Below are positions 16,567 through 24,536 of a stretch of DNA of 58,703 nucleotides, one piece after another. The position numbers and the translations under genes were made by a program. The stretch lies in NCBI GenBank assembly GCA_963779515.1, contig CAVZYN010000008.1, positions 1 through 58,703 on the forward strand. The letters run 5' to 3'. Within the stretch, counting starts at the first letter, position 1, and each line of letters opens with the position of its first letter. The DNA is from CAVZYN01 sp963779515. Its GTDB lineage: Bacteria > Pseudomonadota > Alphaproteobacteria > Rhizobiales > Hyphomicrobiaceae. The notes below the pieces were generated by a model. It was not told the DNA's origin, did no database searches, and saw nothing but the letters and a program-made list of their open reading frames with translations.

Positions 16567-16635
16567 TGTCCGGTTGAGTTTTTGTGGACGGAGGATGGGG
16601 GCTTCCTGAGGATTCTCGACCAACTCAACCGGACA
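16567..16635. repeat. 69-bp unit with perfect 14-bp inverted ends
   Basis: TGTCCGGTTGAGTT at 16567-16580 is mirrored exactly by AACTCAACCGGACA at 16622-16635, with 41 bases between. It ends six bases from the stop of the minus-strand gene at 16642. It could be a transcription-end hairpin or a miniature mobile element; no target duplication was found. Confidence 0.6.
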
Positions 16636-16641
16636 ACCGCG

Positions 16642-17292
16642 CTATAGCGGGCAGCGGATGATCACGGGCTTTTCGCGGTTGAGAGCGTTGGCCTCGATCC
16701 GCTTGACAATGAAATCAGCCACGTCGGCGCGCGCGACGATGCCGTTGCGCCATTCGCTCGGTCGCGTGAGTACGGTGTACTTGTCGCTCGCTGCCCAGTT
16801 CACCAGCACCCCTGGTCGCACAATGAGCCACTCCAAATCGGTTGCCTCGATCAGTGCTTCCTGGATCGTCTTGTCGTCGTAGGCATTCTTCAGCGCGAGC
16901 TTGAAGGGAAGCCGCTGCAGAACATTGATCGCGGCGTCGCTATCGCCCGCCCCAAAGCCCGTAACAGCAACGAGCTTGCCGACGCCGGCCTTGCTCATCG
17001 CAGGTAGGAGCACGCGGGTCGCTTCCGAGAACAGAGTCACCGGCTTGAAGATGACGTCGAGTGACGGCGGCACGCCAAGTGCCTGCACGACGACATCGAT
17101 CCCCGCGAGCGCCCGAGCGACATCTTCCGCATTGCGGGCATCGCCGATGGCCGCTTCGCAAGTGGTTGCGATATCGGGGGGCAGCTGACCTGAGCGCGAC
17201 ATGGCGCGCACACGGTGGCCCTTTGCGATAGCAGAGCGACACACGGCCAGTCCAATTCCCCGGCTCCCGCCGACTACGAGAATGTGCGTCAT
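16642..17292 (-). CDS. NAD(P)-binding oxidoreductase (atypical SDR / NmrA-like)
   Basis: A 216-residue Rossmann protein. The nucleotide-binding motif VVGGSRGIG is at the N-terminus, with VAVTGFGAGDSD and LEWLIVRPGVLVN later; the latter is typical of extended or atypical SDRs. No YxxxK catalytic pair is obvious, so it may bind cofactor for regulation or reduce flavin- or quinone-like substrates. The start at 17292 overlaps the stop of the upstream gene (ATGA), so the two are translationally coupled. Confidence 0.85.
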   Translation of the reverse strand: MTHILVVGGSRGIGLAVCRSAIAKGHRVRAMSRSGQLPPDIATTCEAAIGDARNAEDVARALAGIDVVVQALGVPPSLDVIFKPVTLFSEATRVLLPAMSKAGVGKLVAVTGFGAGDSDAAINVLQRLPFKLALKNAYDDKTIQEALIEATDLEWLIVRPGVLVNWAASDKYTVLTRPSEWRNGIVARADVADFIVKRIEANALNREKPVIIRCPL

Positions 17293-17699
17293 GATCGGGT
17301 TCCGGACGGGGCTTTCGCACGCAAGACCCATTGCAAGGCAGGCCGAACCACGAGAAAGCCGCGATAGATCGCTTCAGATAACTGCAACACGCCCGGCAGC
17401 AAAACGATGCGGCCAAGCCAGCGCCATGCTGGAAGTGCAAGCCACAGATGGCCGAAGCCCTCTGCACCCGAAACCAGCGTGCCGTCGGCACCGCGCACGT
17501 GGAACCGCTTCAGGGCTGTCGTCTTGTCGAGTCCGGTTGCAATCGTGTCGGTCTCAATCGCCGAAACGTCTATAAAAGAGACGGTTGCCGCACCAGTACA
17601 ATGACGATAGACGGCGATTTCGGCGGTGCACAGCGGGCACGATCCGTCGTAGAAAACGGTCACACTGCCTACGTGTTCGGGCAAAGCTAGGCTCTCCAA
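17289..17699 (-). CDS. DCC-family thiol-disulfide protein (DUF393)
   Basis: A 136-residue protein of the DUF393/YuxK family, thioredoxin-like, with the diagnostic VFYDGSCPLCTAEIAVYR near the N-terminus (CxxC pair). The rest shows FGHLWLALPAWRWLGRIVLL, a hydrophobic region that may sit against the membrane. The start is uncertain: TTG at 17699 is used; a GTG at 17663 is possible. It overlaps the next gene by four bases. Confidence 0.85.
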   Translation of the reverse strand: MESLALPEHVGSVTVFYDGSCPLCTAEIAVYRHCTGAATVSFIDVSAIETDTIATGLDKTTALKRFHVRGADGTLVSGAEGFGHLWLALPAWRWLGRIVLLPGVLQLSEAIYRGFLVVRPALQWVLRAKAPSGTRS

Positions 17700-17766
17700 A
17701 TTTCAAGATCAGTTGGGCGATGGAGCTGCATCTGCGGAACGAAACTGGCGATAGCCTGCGCGAGTC

Positions 17767-18063
17767 TCAGATGTGCTCGCCGTCCTTACGACGGCCCGAG
17801 CCGGACTTAAACACGCTTGGCTTGATCGCGGCCGCCGTGTAGGTCGCGGCTGTGATCGCAGCCGCTGCGATTAGGACAGAATGAGCGATCAAGCTTGCAG
17901 GCAGAAATGCGTAGCTTCCAATGGCGACGGAAAATGCCACGGCCCACATCCATCCGAGAATTTGCAGAATCATATGTCGCGTACCCACATCGGGGATGTG
18001 CCGAAGCGGACTAGCTTCGTGGTTGAAAATGAAGTTCCAAGCGGAAGACATCATTCTTAGCAT
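17767..18063 (-). CDS. small membrane protein
   Basis: A 98-residue protein with two hydrophobic helices (ILGWMWAVAFSVAIGSYAFL and ASLIAHSVLIAAAAITAATY) and a charged C-terminus (KSGSGRRKDGEHI). GGAGAGA lies upstream of the ATG. No family recognised. It lies upstream of the DUF393 gene in the same direction but separated by 67 bases. Confidence 0.7.
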   Translation of the reverse strand: MLRMMSSAWNFIFNHEASPLRHIPDVGTRHMILQILGWMWAVAFSVAIGSYAFLPASLIAHSVLIAAAAITAATYTAAAIKPSVFKSGSGRRKDGEHI

Positions 18064-18369
18064 ACTAATCTCTCCATTGAGCCACGATGTCGACCGCTAG
18101 AGTCAGCCTCTTGACCCTTTTCCGTGCAAGGGAGCCTGGGACCGCGTCGCGCCCAAACAAACTGTGCCGACAGTGCCGTATATTTTGATCAGATCGACTT
18201 TCTGAATCGGTGCCATTGCCAAGTGCTTGTTGCTCGGCAACGCCATAAAATAAACGGCTCACGTTGCGAAACGGATCACTGCGCATGCAGCTCTGACACC
18301 TGCAGGTTTCGCGTTCGCTCAACATGCACGATTCCCTCTCCCTACGAGGACGGGGAGAGGCGAGCCGCG
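18064..18369. other. intergenic; hairpin at 18335-18360
   Basis: About 300 bases without a convincing gene. CCTCTCCC and GGGAGAGG (18335-18342, 18353-18360) form an 8-bp stem just past the bciA stop codon. This may end bciA transcription, or be a half copy of the CTCTCCCC/GGGGAGAG intergenic repeat seen at 37179. Confidence 0.4.
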
Positions 18370-19428
18370 TCAAAAGATGGCGTGGTCGCCGCGGTCGGCG
18401 GTGGCTTCGCCCTTAATGAGGCGCGCGTAGAAGTCGAACAGCGTGTCGGATCCGGTCGAGGGCGTGGCGGCGGCGTCGTAGCGCCCGGTTGCGGGATCGA
18501 GAACGAGCATCGATTCCGTTGCGTAGTAGCGTCCGATGCGGGCGAACTCTGCTTTCTCCGCCAGCCGGGCATTGACGCGGCCGAGCCCGGACAGCGTTCC
18601 CACGATGCCGTCGAGCAGCGCCACGGGCACGTGCTTGAATTTTGGCGCGCGCCCGAGCAAGGCGAAGAGATGCTCGCCCTGTTGCCTGGGCGTGATGGCA
18701 TCGCCCGGGCCGCCGATCGGCAGCACGCGATCGTGACGGCTGGCGTCGTCCAGGCATGCGGCGAGGAAACGGCCAAGATCATCGTCGCTGATGGGCTTCG
18801 ACGCCGTCAGCGTGCCGTCGCCGAACACCAGGAAAGGCTTGCCGCGTTTCAGGCGCTCGATCTGTCCCGACAGCGACTTGAAATAGGCGGTGGGCCGGAC
18901 GATGGAATAGGTGAGGCCCGAGGCGATCAGCGCGTTTTCGAACGCGAGCTTCGCCTGCTGAAACGCCAGCAGCGGTTTCTGCACGCAGATCGCCGACAAC
19001 AGCACCATGTGTCCGACGCCGGCGTGCTTTGCCGCGGCCAGCGCCTGCACATGCGCCTGGTGGTCGATGGCCCAAGCGTCCTTCGGCGCGCCGGTGCGCG
19101 AGGCGAGGCATGAGACGAGCGCATCGAAGCGCTCGCCGCAAAAGCCGTCACGCGCGAGCGATGCGGGGGCGGTAACATCGCCGAACCGCAAGGCTGCGCC
19201 CTCGAGCAGCATGGCGCTGGCGTCGGGCGTCAACGCGCCGCCAACCCCCGCGCGGGGTCTGACGAAGCACACGACCTCATGACCGCGCTGGACCAGCGCG
19301 CGCACGGTCGCGCGGCCTATGGTGCCGGTGGCGCCCAAGACGAGCACGCGCCGGGGATGGGGAGAAGGAGGTGCGGGGGGCGGTATTGGGGAAGCGCTGT
19401 CGAGCATGCGTGCGCAGTATGGAGGCAT
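18370..19428 (-). CDS. bciA: divinyl (bacterio)chlorophyllide 8-vinyl reductase
   Basis: Reduces the C8 vinyl group of divinyl (proto)chlorophyllide with NADPH, a step in (bacterio)chlorophyll synthesis. About 350 residues of NmrA-type Rossmann fold: VLVLGATGTIGRATV for cofactor binding, then the BciA/DVR family hallmarks DALVSCLASRTGAPKDAWAI, LLSAICVQKPLLAFQQAK, YSIVRPTAYFKSLSGQ, GDGTLTASKPISDDDL and IGRYYATESMLVLDP. These match plant DVR and purple-bacterial BciA closely. The start may be 19428 or the ATG at 19407. No other photosynthesis gene lies nearby. Confidence 0.88.
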   Translation of the reverse strand: MPPYCARMLDSASPIPPPAPPSPHPRRVLVLGATGTIGRATVRALVQRGHEVVCFVRPRAGVGGALTPDASAMLLEGAALRFGDVTAPASLARDGFCGERFDALVSCLASRTGAPKDAWAIDHQAHVQALAAAKHAGVGHMVLLSAICVQKPLLAFQQAKLAFENALIASGLTYSIVRPTAYFKSLSGQIERLKRGKPFLVFGDGTLTASKPISDDDLGRFLAACLDDASRHDRVLPIGGPGDAITPRQQGEHLFALLGRAPKFKHVPVALLDGIVGTLSGLGRVNARLAEKAEFARIGRYYATESMLVLDPATGRYDAAATPSTGSDTLFDFYARLIKGEATADRGDHAIF

Positions 19429-19779
19429 GCCCGCCCGTAAGGAAGCCCCGGATGCCTATTGTCTCCCATTGTTCCGGGGGCTTGGCCAGCTTGCTCCCGG
19501 GATCCGTTGGGTCGAGGAGATATGCCCGATTACCGCGGGGTTGGGGGGCATATTGACAGATCTTAGCAATCTTACTGTTTCAAAAGTAAGTTTGATAAGG
19601 TTCCAAAGGTCTCCATAGATCACGCCTGGAATATTGCCGCGCAGTCTCCAATCAACGAACAGGATGCCCGTGCCGCGCCAGCTGATCCAACGAACAGTTT
19701 GGATGACGGCGGTGGGTGGTGCGATCAGGCTGGGTCTGCTGTAGTGACGGCGGCTTGGACGGGTTCTGGAACGGGCGCG
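19429..19779. other. intergenic, no gene seen
   Basis: About 350 bases between divergent genes. Around 19555-19625 it is clearly more AT-rich than its surroundings, as expected of a promoter region, but no firm -35/-10 pair could be assigned. Confidence 0.4.
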
Positions 19780-20010
19780 ATGGTGAAGGGGCTTCGAGCG
19801 GTGGTGGGCGTCGTGATCGGCTTCGTGGCGGGCGTGGTGCTCGGCGCGGCGCTGATCGCGCTCTTCTCCAGCAACACGCACGACAAGAGCGTCGAGATGG
19901 CGATGACGGCGGCGTTCGTCACGGGTCCGATCGGCGCCGTCATCGGGCTCATCGCGGCACTGTTGCGCAAGGCTCCCGGATCTCGAACCAGCAATGGAGA
20001 ACCGTCGTGA
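19780..20010 (+). CDS. small two-helix membrane protein
   Basis: A 76-residue protein with two hydrophobic segments (VVGVVIGFVAGVVLGAALIA and FVTGPIGAVIGLIAALL) joined by a polar loop. Basic residues follow at the C-terminus. The ribosome site is weak, and the ATG at 19780 is the start nearest the first helix. It ends three bases before the next gene, so the two are probably co-transcribed. Confidence 0.65.
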   Translation: MVKGLRAVVGVVIGFVAGVVLGAALIALFSSNTHDKSVEMAMTAAFVTGPIGAVIGLIAALLRKAPGSRTSNGEPS

Positions 20011-20013
20011 CGA

Positions 20014-20469
20014 TTGTCCGATGTCCGCGGCATCAATCACGTCAGCTTCACGGTCTCGGACCTCGGCGCCATTGTGCGGTTCTTCACGGCGTTTCTCGGC
20101 TTCGAGGTGATGAACCAAGGCCCCCGCGACAGCGCCGCCATCAGCCGCGTTACCGGCGTCGCGGGCGCCGAGATCACCGTCGCCTTCGTCCGCGGCCATG
20201 GCTATGTCATCGAGTTCATCCGTTACGACAGCCACGCGCATCTGCCGGTCGCGATCCTCAATCCGTGCGACGTTGGCTTCTCGCATGTCGGCTTCAATGT
20301 CGCCAACATCGAGGATCTGATCGCGCGCGCGACGGCCTACGGCTTCGCCGCCATCAATCCGCCGACGCTGATCAGCCAAGGCCCCAATGCAGGGATGAAA
20401 GTCTGCTACCTGCGCAATGGCGAAGGTTTTACGATCGAGTTTCTGCAGGCGCCGGCCGGGCGCGGGTGA
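20014..20469 (+). CDS. VOC / glyoxalase-fold protein
   Basis: A 151-residue vicinal-oxygen-chelate protein. It opens INHVSFTVSDLGAIVRFFT, the fold's first metal-site strand and helix, and ends YLRNGEGFTIEFLQAPAG with the usual metal-binding Glu. A middle strand GFSHVGFNVANIEDLIA begins the second repeat. The substrate is unknown. The start is a TTG at 20014 right behind the preceding gene. Confidence 0.85.
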   Translation: MSDVRGINHVSFTVSDLGAIVRFFTAFLGFEVMNQGPRDSAAISRVTGVAGAEITVAFVRGHGYVIEFIRYDSHAHLPVAILNPCDVGFSHVGFNVANIEDLIARATAYGFAAINPPTLISQGPNAGMKVCYLRNGEGFTIEFLQAPAGRG

Positions 20470-20706
20470 GGGCGGATTGTCCGGTCAATGAGCGGTGTCG
20501 AATCCCGCTCGATCTTGGTGAATCGCGCGTCGAAATATTCTTGTCCCCGCGTGTCGGCACCGCGCGCGGCATGCGCCGGCGATGACACGTGGTGCGTCTG
20601 TGGGGGCGTGCCGGCACTCTTGTCAGACGATGTGCCAACCCATGGCGAAACGACAAAAAGGACGCATGGGAGCCCATCGCCGATTTGTCAGGGAAATGAC
20701 GCGCGC

Positions 20707-21156
20707 TCAAGATTTGCGCATCGCGGCGATGGCTTCGCGAGCGAGTTCGTCGCAGCGTTCGTTCTCGGGATGGCCAGCGTGACCTTTGACCCAATGCCAG
20801 TTGACGGCGTGGCGCGCTTGTGCCGCGTCGAGACGTTGCCATAATTCGACGTTCTTCACCGGATCCTTGCTCGCGGTCTTCCAGCCGTTGCGCTTCCAGC
20901 CGTGGATCCATTTCATGATGCCGTCGCGCAGATAGACGCTGTCGGTCGTCAGCTCGACGTCGGACGGCTGCTTCAGCGCTTCGAGCGCCGCGATCGCCGC
21001 CATCAGTTCCATGCGGTTGTTGGTCGACACCGGCTCGCCGCCGGAAAGCTCTTTGCGATGCGCGCCTGAAATCAACAACGCACCCCAGCCGCCAGGTCCC
21101 GGATTGCCCGAACACGCGCCGTCAGTGAAAGCGAGAATTTTCGGACGCGCGGTCAT
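20707..21156 (-). CDS. rnhA: ribonuclease HI
   Basis: Cuts the RNA strand of RNA/DNA hybrids. The 149-residue protein has the family's active-site residues: Asp in FTDGACSGNPGPGGWGA, Glu in NNRMELMAAIAAL, Asp in LTTDSVYLRDGI, and His-Asp in GHPENERCDELA. The basic handle (WIHGWKRNGWKT) is also present. Its ATG overlaps the thrB stop by four bases, so it is coupled to thrB in the ispH-thrB-rnhA operon found in many Rhizobiales. Confidence 0.97.
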   Translation of the reverse strand: MTARPKILAFTDGACSGNPGPGGWGALLISGAHRKELSGGEPVSTNNRMELMAAIAALEALKQPSDVELTTDSVYLRDGIMKWIHGWKRNGWKTASKDPVKNVELWQRLDAAQARHAVNWHWVKGHAGHPENERCDELAREAIAAMRKS

Positions 21157-22127
21157 GCGTGACCGGCGCCGAGGCCGTAGGCGCCGGGACTCGTCACGCT
21201 CTGATGAAAGCGAAGCTTGCGCAGATATTCCATCGGGTCCTTGGGGCTGACGAGGGCGTTGGCGGGCGTATTGATCCAGTCATAGCCGCGCGTCAACAGA
21301 AAGCGCAGCGCCGAGCCGCGCGCGAAAACCGGCAGCGCGTTTTGCTCGGCGAGGCTCAACGGGCGCACGCTCTGATAGCCACGCAGGAGCGCTTGCGCCT
21401 TGGTGTCATTGAAGGCGTGATCGGGCTCGAAGCACCAGGCGTTGAGGCATATTGCGACGTCGTAGGCCAAGAAATCATTGCAGGCGAAATAGAAGTCGAT
21501 GATGCCGGAGAGGTCGTCGCCGAGAAAGAAGGCGTTGTCGGGAAAGAGGTCGGCGTGAATGACGCCGCGCGGCAGATCGGCCGGCCAGAGCGTGGCGAGA
21601 TCGGCCAGTTCGGCCGTGATGGTGGCGCTGAGGCCCGGCACGATTTCGTCGGAATCGGCCTGAAAACGCTGAAAAAGTGGGGCCCAGCCGGCGGGGCCGA
21701 GCGCATTCGGGCGGGTCAGCGCGAAGCCGTCGCCGGCCTGGTGCATTTGCGCGAGTGCGCGGCCGAGCGCTACGCAATGTGCGACCAGCGGCCGGCGGAT
21801 CCACACGCCTTCGAGGAACGTCACCATCGCGGCGGGGCGGCCTGAAAGTTCGCGCAACATCAGGCCGTCTTGATCGCGGACGGGGGTCGGGCAATTGAGC
21901 CCGCGTGCCGCCAGATGCTCCATCAGGCCGAGGAAGAACGGGAGATCGCCGCGGGCGACACGCTTTTCATAGAGCGTCAGAATGAAGGGGCCGCGCTCGG
22001 TGTGGACGAGATAGTTGGTGTTCTCGACGCCCTCGGCGATGCCCTTGTAGGAAAGCAGGCGGCCGAGGCCGTAGGAGGCGATGAAGGCCTGCAGCTCTGC
22101 GTCGCCGACTTCTGTGTAGACCGCCAT
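21153..22127 (-). CDS. thrB: homoserine kinase (ThrB, APH-fold type)
   Basis: Phosphorylates homoserine in threonine synthesis. The 324-residue protein is of the aminoglycoside-phosphotransferase-fold ThrB type found in alphaproteobacteria. It has GVENTNYLVHTERGPFILTLYE in the N-lobe, the catalytic HADLFPDNAFF, and the metal-binding IIDFYFACND. It sits in the middle of the ispH-thrB-rnhA operon, with 23 bases to ispH and an overlap with rnhA. Confidence 0.96.
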   Translation of the reverse strand: MAVYTEVGDAELQAFIASYGLGRLLSYKGIAEGVENTNYLVHTERGPFILTLYEKRVARGDLPFFLGLMEHLAARGLNCPTPVRDQDGLMLRELSGRPAAMVTFLEGVWIRRPLVAHCVALGRALAQMHQAGDGFALTRPNALGPAGWAPLFQRFQADSDEIVPGLSATITAELADLATLWPADLPRGVIHADLFPDNAFFLGDDLSGIIDFYFACNDFLAYDVAICLNAWCFEPDHAFNDTKAQALLRGYQSVRPLSLAEQNALPVFARGSALRFLLTRGYDWINTPANALVSPKDPMEYLRKLRFHQSVTSPGAYGLGAGHA

Positions 22128-22150
22128 CGTGTGCGTCCGATCCTTAGCTT

Positions 22151-23128
22151 TCAGGCGCCAGCGGGCTCGCGCAACTCGCGCGGGACGTTGAAGGCGATGC
22201 GTTCCTCGCGCGTCACCACGTCCTCGATCGTGACATCGTAGCGGGTCTTGAGGGCGGCGATGATTTCATCGACGAGCACTTCGGGGGCGGACGCCCCGGC
22301 GGTGATCGCGAGGGTCGCGACACCCGCGAGCGCGTCCCAGGGAATATCGGTCGCGCGCTGGACCAGCATCGCCCTGGCGCAGCCAGCGCGCTCGGCGACC
22401 TCGACGAGACGCATGGAGTTCGAGCTGTTCGGTGCGCCGACGACGAACACGGCGTCGGCACGGCCGGCGATGATCTTGACGGCGGCTTGCCGGTTGGTCG
22501 TGGCGTAGCAGATGTCTTCCTTGTGCGGGCCCGCGATGCTGGGAAAGCGCTTCGTCAGCGCCGCGACGATTTCGGCGGTGTCGTCGACGGACAGCGTCGT
22601 CTGCGTGACATAGGCGAGGCGGTTTGGCTCTTTCGCGACAAATGCCTCGGCCTGCGCCCGGGTCTCGATCAGCGTCACCGCTCCGGGCGGCAGCTGGCCC
22701 ATGGTGCCGATCACCTCCGGATGCCCCGCATGACCGATCAGCAAGATTTGGTGGCCCTCGGCATGATGCCGCTCCGCCTCGATGTGGACTTTCGAGACCA
22801 GCGGGCACGTGGCATCGAGGAAAAACATCTTCCGCGCTTTGGCATTGGCGGGGACGGACTTTGGAACGCCGTGGGCCGAAAAGATCACCGGGGCGTTGCC
22901 ATCGGGAACCTCATCGAGCTCTTTCACAAAAATGGCGCCTTTTGCCTTCAAACCGTCAACAACGTAGCGATTGTGGACGATCTCGTGGCGCACATAGACG
23001 GGCGCCCCGTATTTCTGCAATGCCAGTTCGACGATCTTAATGGCGCGATCAACGCCGGCACAAAAGCCTCGTGGTGCGGGTAAAAGCACCTTCAAGGCCG
23101 GGCGGTTCGTGGAAATCGGGGTCGGCAT
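22151..23128 (-). CDS. ispH: 4-hydroxy-3-methylbut-2-enyl diphosphate reductase
   Basis: Last enzyme of the MEP isoprenoid pathway, a [4Fe-4S] enzyme. Three cluster cysteines are visible in the usual context: PRGFCAGVDRAI, DATCPLVSKVH and a Cys in the C-terminal half (DICYATTNRQAA region). The family motifs IFSAHGVP and GAPNSSNS are also there. ATG at 23128 is chosen because it sits shortly before VLLPAPRGFCAG. The protein is 325 residues, normal for IspH. Confidence 0.96.
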   Translation of the reverse strand: MPTPISTNRPALKVLLPAPRGFCAGVDRAIKIVELALQKYGAPVYVRHEIVHNRYVVDGLKAKGAIFVKELDEVPDGNAPVIFSAHGVPKSVPANAKARKMFFLDATCPLVSKVHIEAERHHAEGHQILLIGHAGHPEVIGTMGQLPPGAVTLIETRAQAEAFVAKEPNRLAYVTQTTLSVDDTAEIVAALTKRFPSIAGPHKEDICYATTNRQAAVKIIAGRADAVFVVGAPNSSNSMRLVEVAERAGCARAMLVQRATDIPWDALAGVATLAITAGASAPEVLVDEIIAALKTRYDVTIEDVVTREERIAFNVPRELREPAGA

Positions 23129-23306
23129 AGGATTTACCCTGTGCAATAGCCTTGAATGATGCGGCGCGTCGCTTGGCCGATGCTGGCCGGGCGTGTAAGG
23201 CTTTGTGGAATTGAGTAACCACGGCACGCAGATGCCGGGAATTCGAAGACACGATCAAGGGGATACTGGTCCCGACGGGGCCGGGCAAGTGGGGGTGGTG
23301 GATCGC

Positions 23307-23954
23307 GTGACGCTTCATAAGCAAAGCACGACACATAAGCGCGCGGTTTTTGCGGCCGCACTGGCTGGCGCGGTATCGCTCGGGGGATGTGGCGTATCAT
23401 CGCTGACCTCCGGCATCGGCGGCAGCGTGTTCGGTTCGTCGTCGCCGAAGGGCGAAACCGGCGCCGTCAACGAGAATGCCATTCTGACTGCGGCCAAGGC
23501 TGACGCGCCCTCGGGTGCTGGCGGCGATGTCGCGGGTGGTTGTCCGCGCTTTCAGGTCTGGTCCGGCGACCGCAATTTGACGATCTACGAAACCGGCCGC
23601 GTGGGCGACGGCTTGGCCGTGATGCATCGCGGTGAGATCACGCAAACCTCGCGCGAATGCCAGATCGCCAACGGCCGCGTGATCGTGAAGTATGGGTTCG
23701 GCGGCAAGGTGCTGCTGGGGCCGCGCGGCAAAGGCGGCGTCATCAGCCTGCCGCTCACTGTGTTCGTCACCGACGCCAAGCGCGCGCGTGTGACCAATGA
23801 AAAAGTCAAGGTCGACGTCTCGGTCGCGCTCGAAAACCCGATTGGATACTTCTCGTTTGTGCGCGAGGTCTCATTCCCGGTTCCGGAAGGGTCGCGTCCC
23901 GGCGAGTATGAAGTTTACGTCGGCTTCGACCGCAACGTTCCGGGCGCAGGCTGA
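23307..23954 (+). CDS. putative lipoprotein
   Basis: About 215 residues. A basic N-terminus, a hydrophobic stretch and the lipobox LGGC (AAALAGAVSLGGCGVSS) mark it as a lipid-anchored envelope protein. The mature part is rich in beta-strand-like text (ITQTSRECQIANGRVIVKYG; EYEVYVGFDRNVPG). The start is taken as a GTG at 23307 behind GGGGTGG, since upstream frames look non-coding. Rhizobiales genomes have similar unnamed lipoproteins; the role is unknown. Confidence 0.8.
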   Translation: MTLHKQSTTHKRAVFAAALAGAVSLGGCGVSSLTSGIGGSVFGSSSPKGETGAVNENAILTAAKADAPSGAGGDVAGGCPRFQVWSGDRNLTIYETGRVGDGLAVMHRGEITQTSRECQIANGRVIVKYGFGGKVLLGPRGKGGVISLPLTVFVTDAKRARVTNEKVKVDVSVALENPIGYFSFVREVSFPVPEGSRPGEYEVYVGFDRNVPGAG

Positions 23955-24183
23955 GGCGTGACGTTTTCCACAAGAGCAACGAATTGACTTGCAGTGCGGC
24001 TGCGAAGGCGATAGAGTGATTTCGCGCACGGATGACTCTGCGGCGAAGAGTAGGGTTCGAAGGTGTGGTCCCTACCGCCCTGCCTACATAGTGGCGCCTT
24101 CATTAGAGCGCCGTGTGCACTTCCTCTTCTGAATTGACTCCGGCTGAGGGCCGGGCTCATATCCCGTCAGCCAACCGATGGCC

Positions 24184-24288
24184 GCGGAAGAGATTTGGCG
24201 CGCGCAAGTGTCGCCAGGCGCCGAAGGAGCAACCGCCCCGGAACCTCTCAGGCAAAAGGACCGCGGTCGGATGGCACTCTGGAAAGCA
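24184..24288 (+). promoter_or_regulatory. glycine riboswitch, aptamer 1
   Basis: Upstream of gcvT. The conserved core is present: GCGCCGAAGGAGCAACC, then CGGAACCTCTCAGGCAAAAG, then GACCGCGG, with the closing ACTCTGGAAAG pairing to the leading GGAAGAGA. This is the standard first aptamer of a tandem glycine riboswitch, which binds glycine and raises expression of the glycine-cleavage genes. Confidence 0.88.
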
Positions 24289-24297
24289 GGCACGGTT

Positions 24298-24484
24298 TAA
24301 CCGCCGCGTCTCACCGAAGGGGTAAAGCGGGTCTCGGGCGCGGATGCGAAGTCGGCATCCGAAGCGTCAGGAGCGCGGATGCGAAGTGGGCATCCGAAGC
24401 GCCAGGAGCGCGGATGCGAAGTGGGCATCTGAAGCGCCAACAAGAGAACCGCTCAAATCTCTCAGGTCCCGTGACAGATGGGGC
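24298..24484 (+). promoter_or_regulatory. glycine riboswitch, aptamer 2 (enlarged)
   Basis: The second aptamer shows ACCGAAGGGGTAAAGC and AAATCTCTCAGGTCCCGTGA, followed by CAGATGGGG. Between these two cores lies a 105-bp block made of three 35-bp hairpin units, so this aptamer is about 187 bases instead of the usual 80-100. It ends about 50 bases before the gcvT start codon. Confidence 0.85.
24338..24442 (+). repeat. three 35-bp tandem hairpin units inside the riboswitch
   Basis: Units at 24338-24372, 24373-24407 and 24408-24442 begin GCGCGGATGCGAAGT. Each folds on itself: GCGC GGATGC, loop, GCATCC, then GCGC (the last arm varies in unit 1, the inner arm in unit 3). They differ from one another by only 1-5 bases, which points to recent tandem duplication. 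Confidence 0.9.
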
Positions 24485-24536
24485 TCACCACGTGCACGCA
24501 TCTTGCGCGCGCGGCCGAGCCAGTGACGGGACGCTG

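Noticed and set aside
19456..20379. A 307-codon minus-strand frame across the VOC and small membrane genes
   Set aside because: It is mostly antisense to the VOC gene. Only its last 60 codons look protein-like, which may be chance in an AT-richer stretch.
24338..24442. Short CRISPR array
   Set aside because: The three 35-bp units abut directly with no spacers and lie inside a riboswitch.
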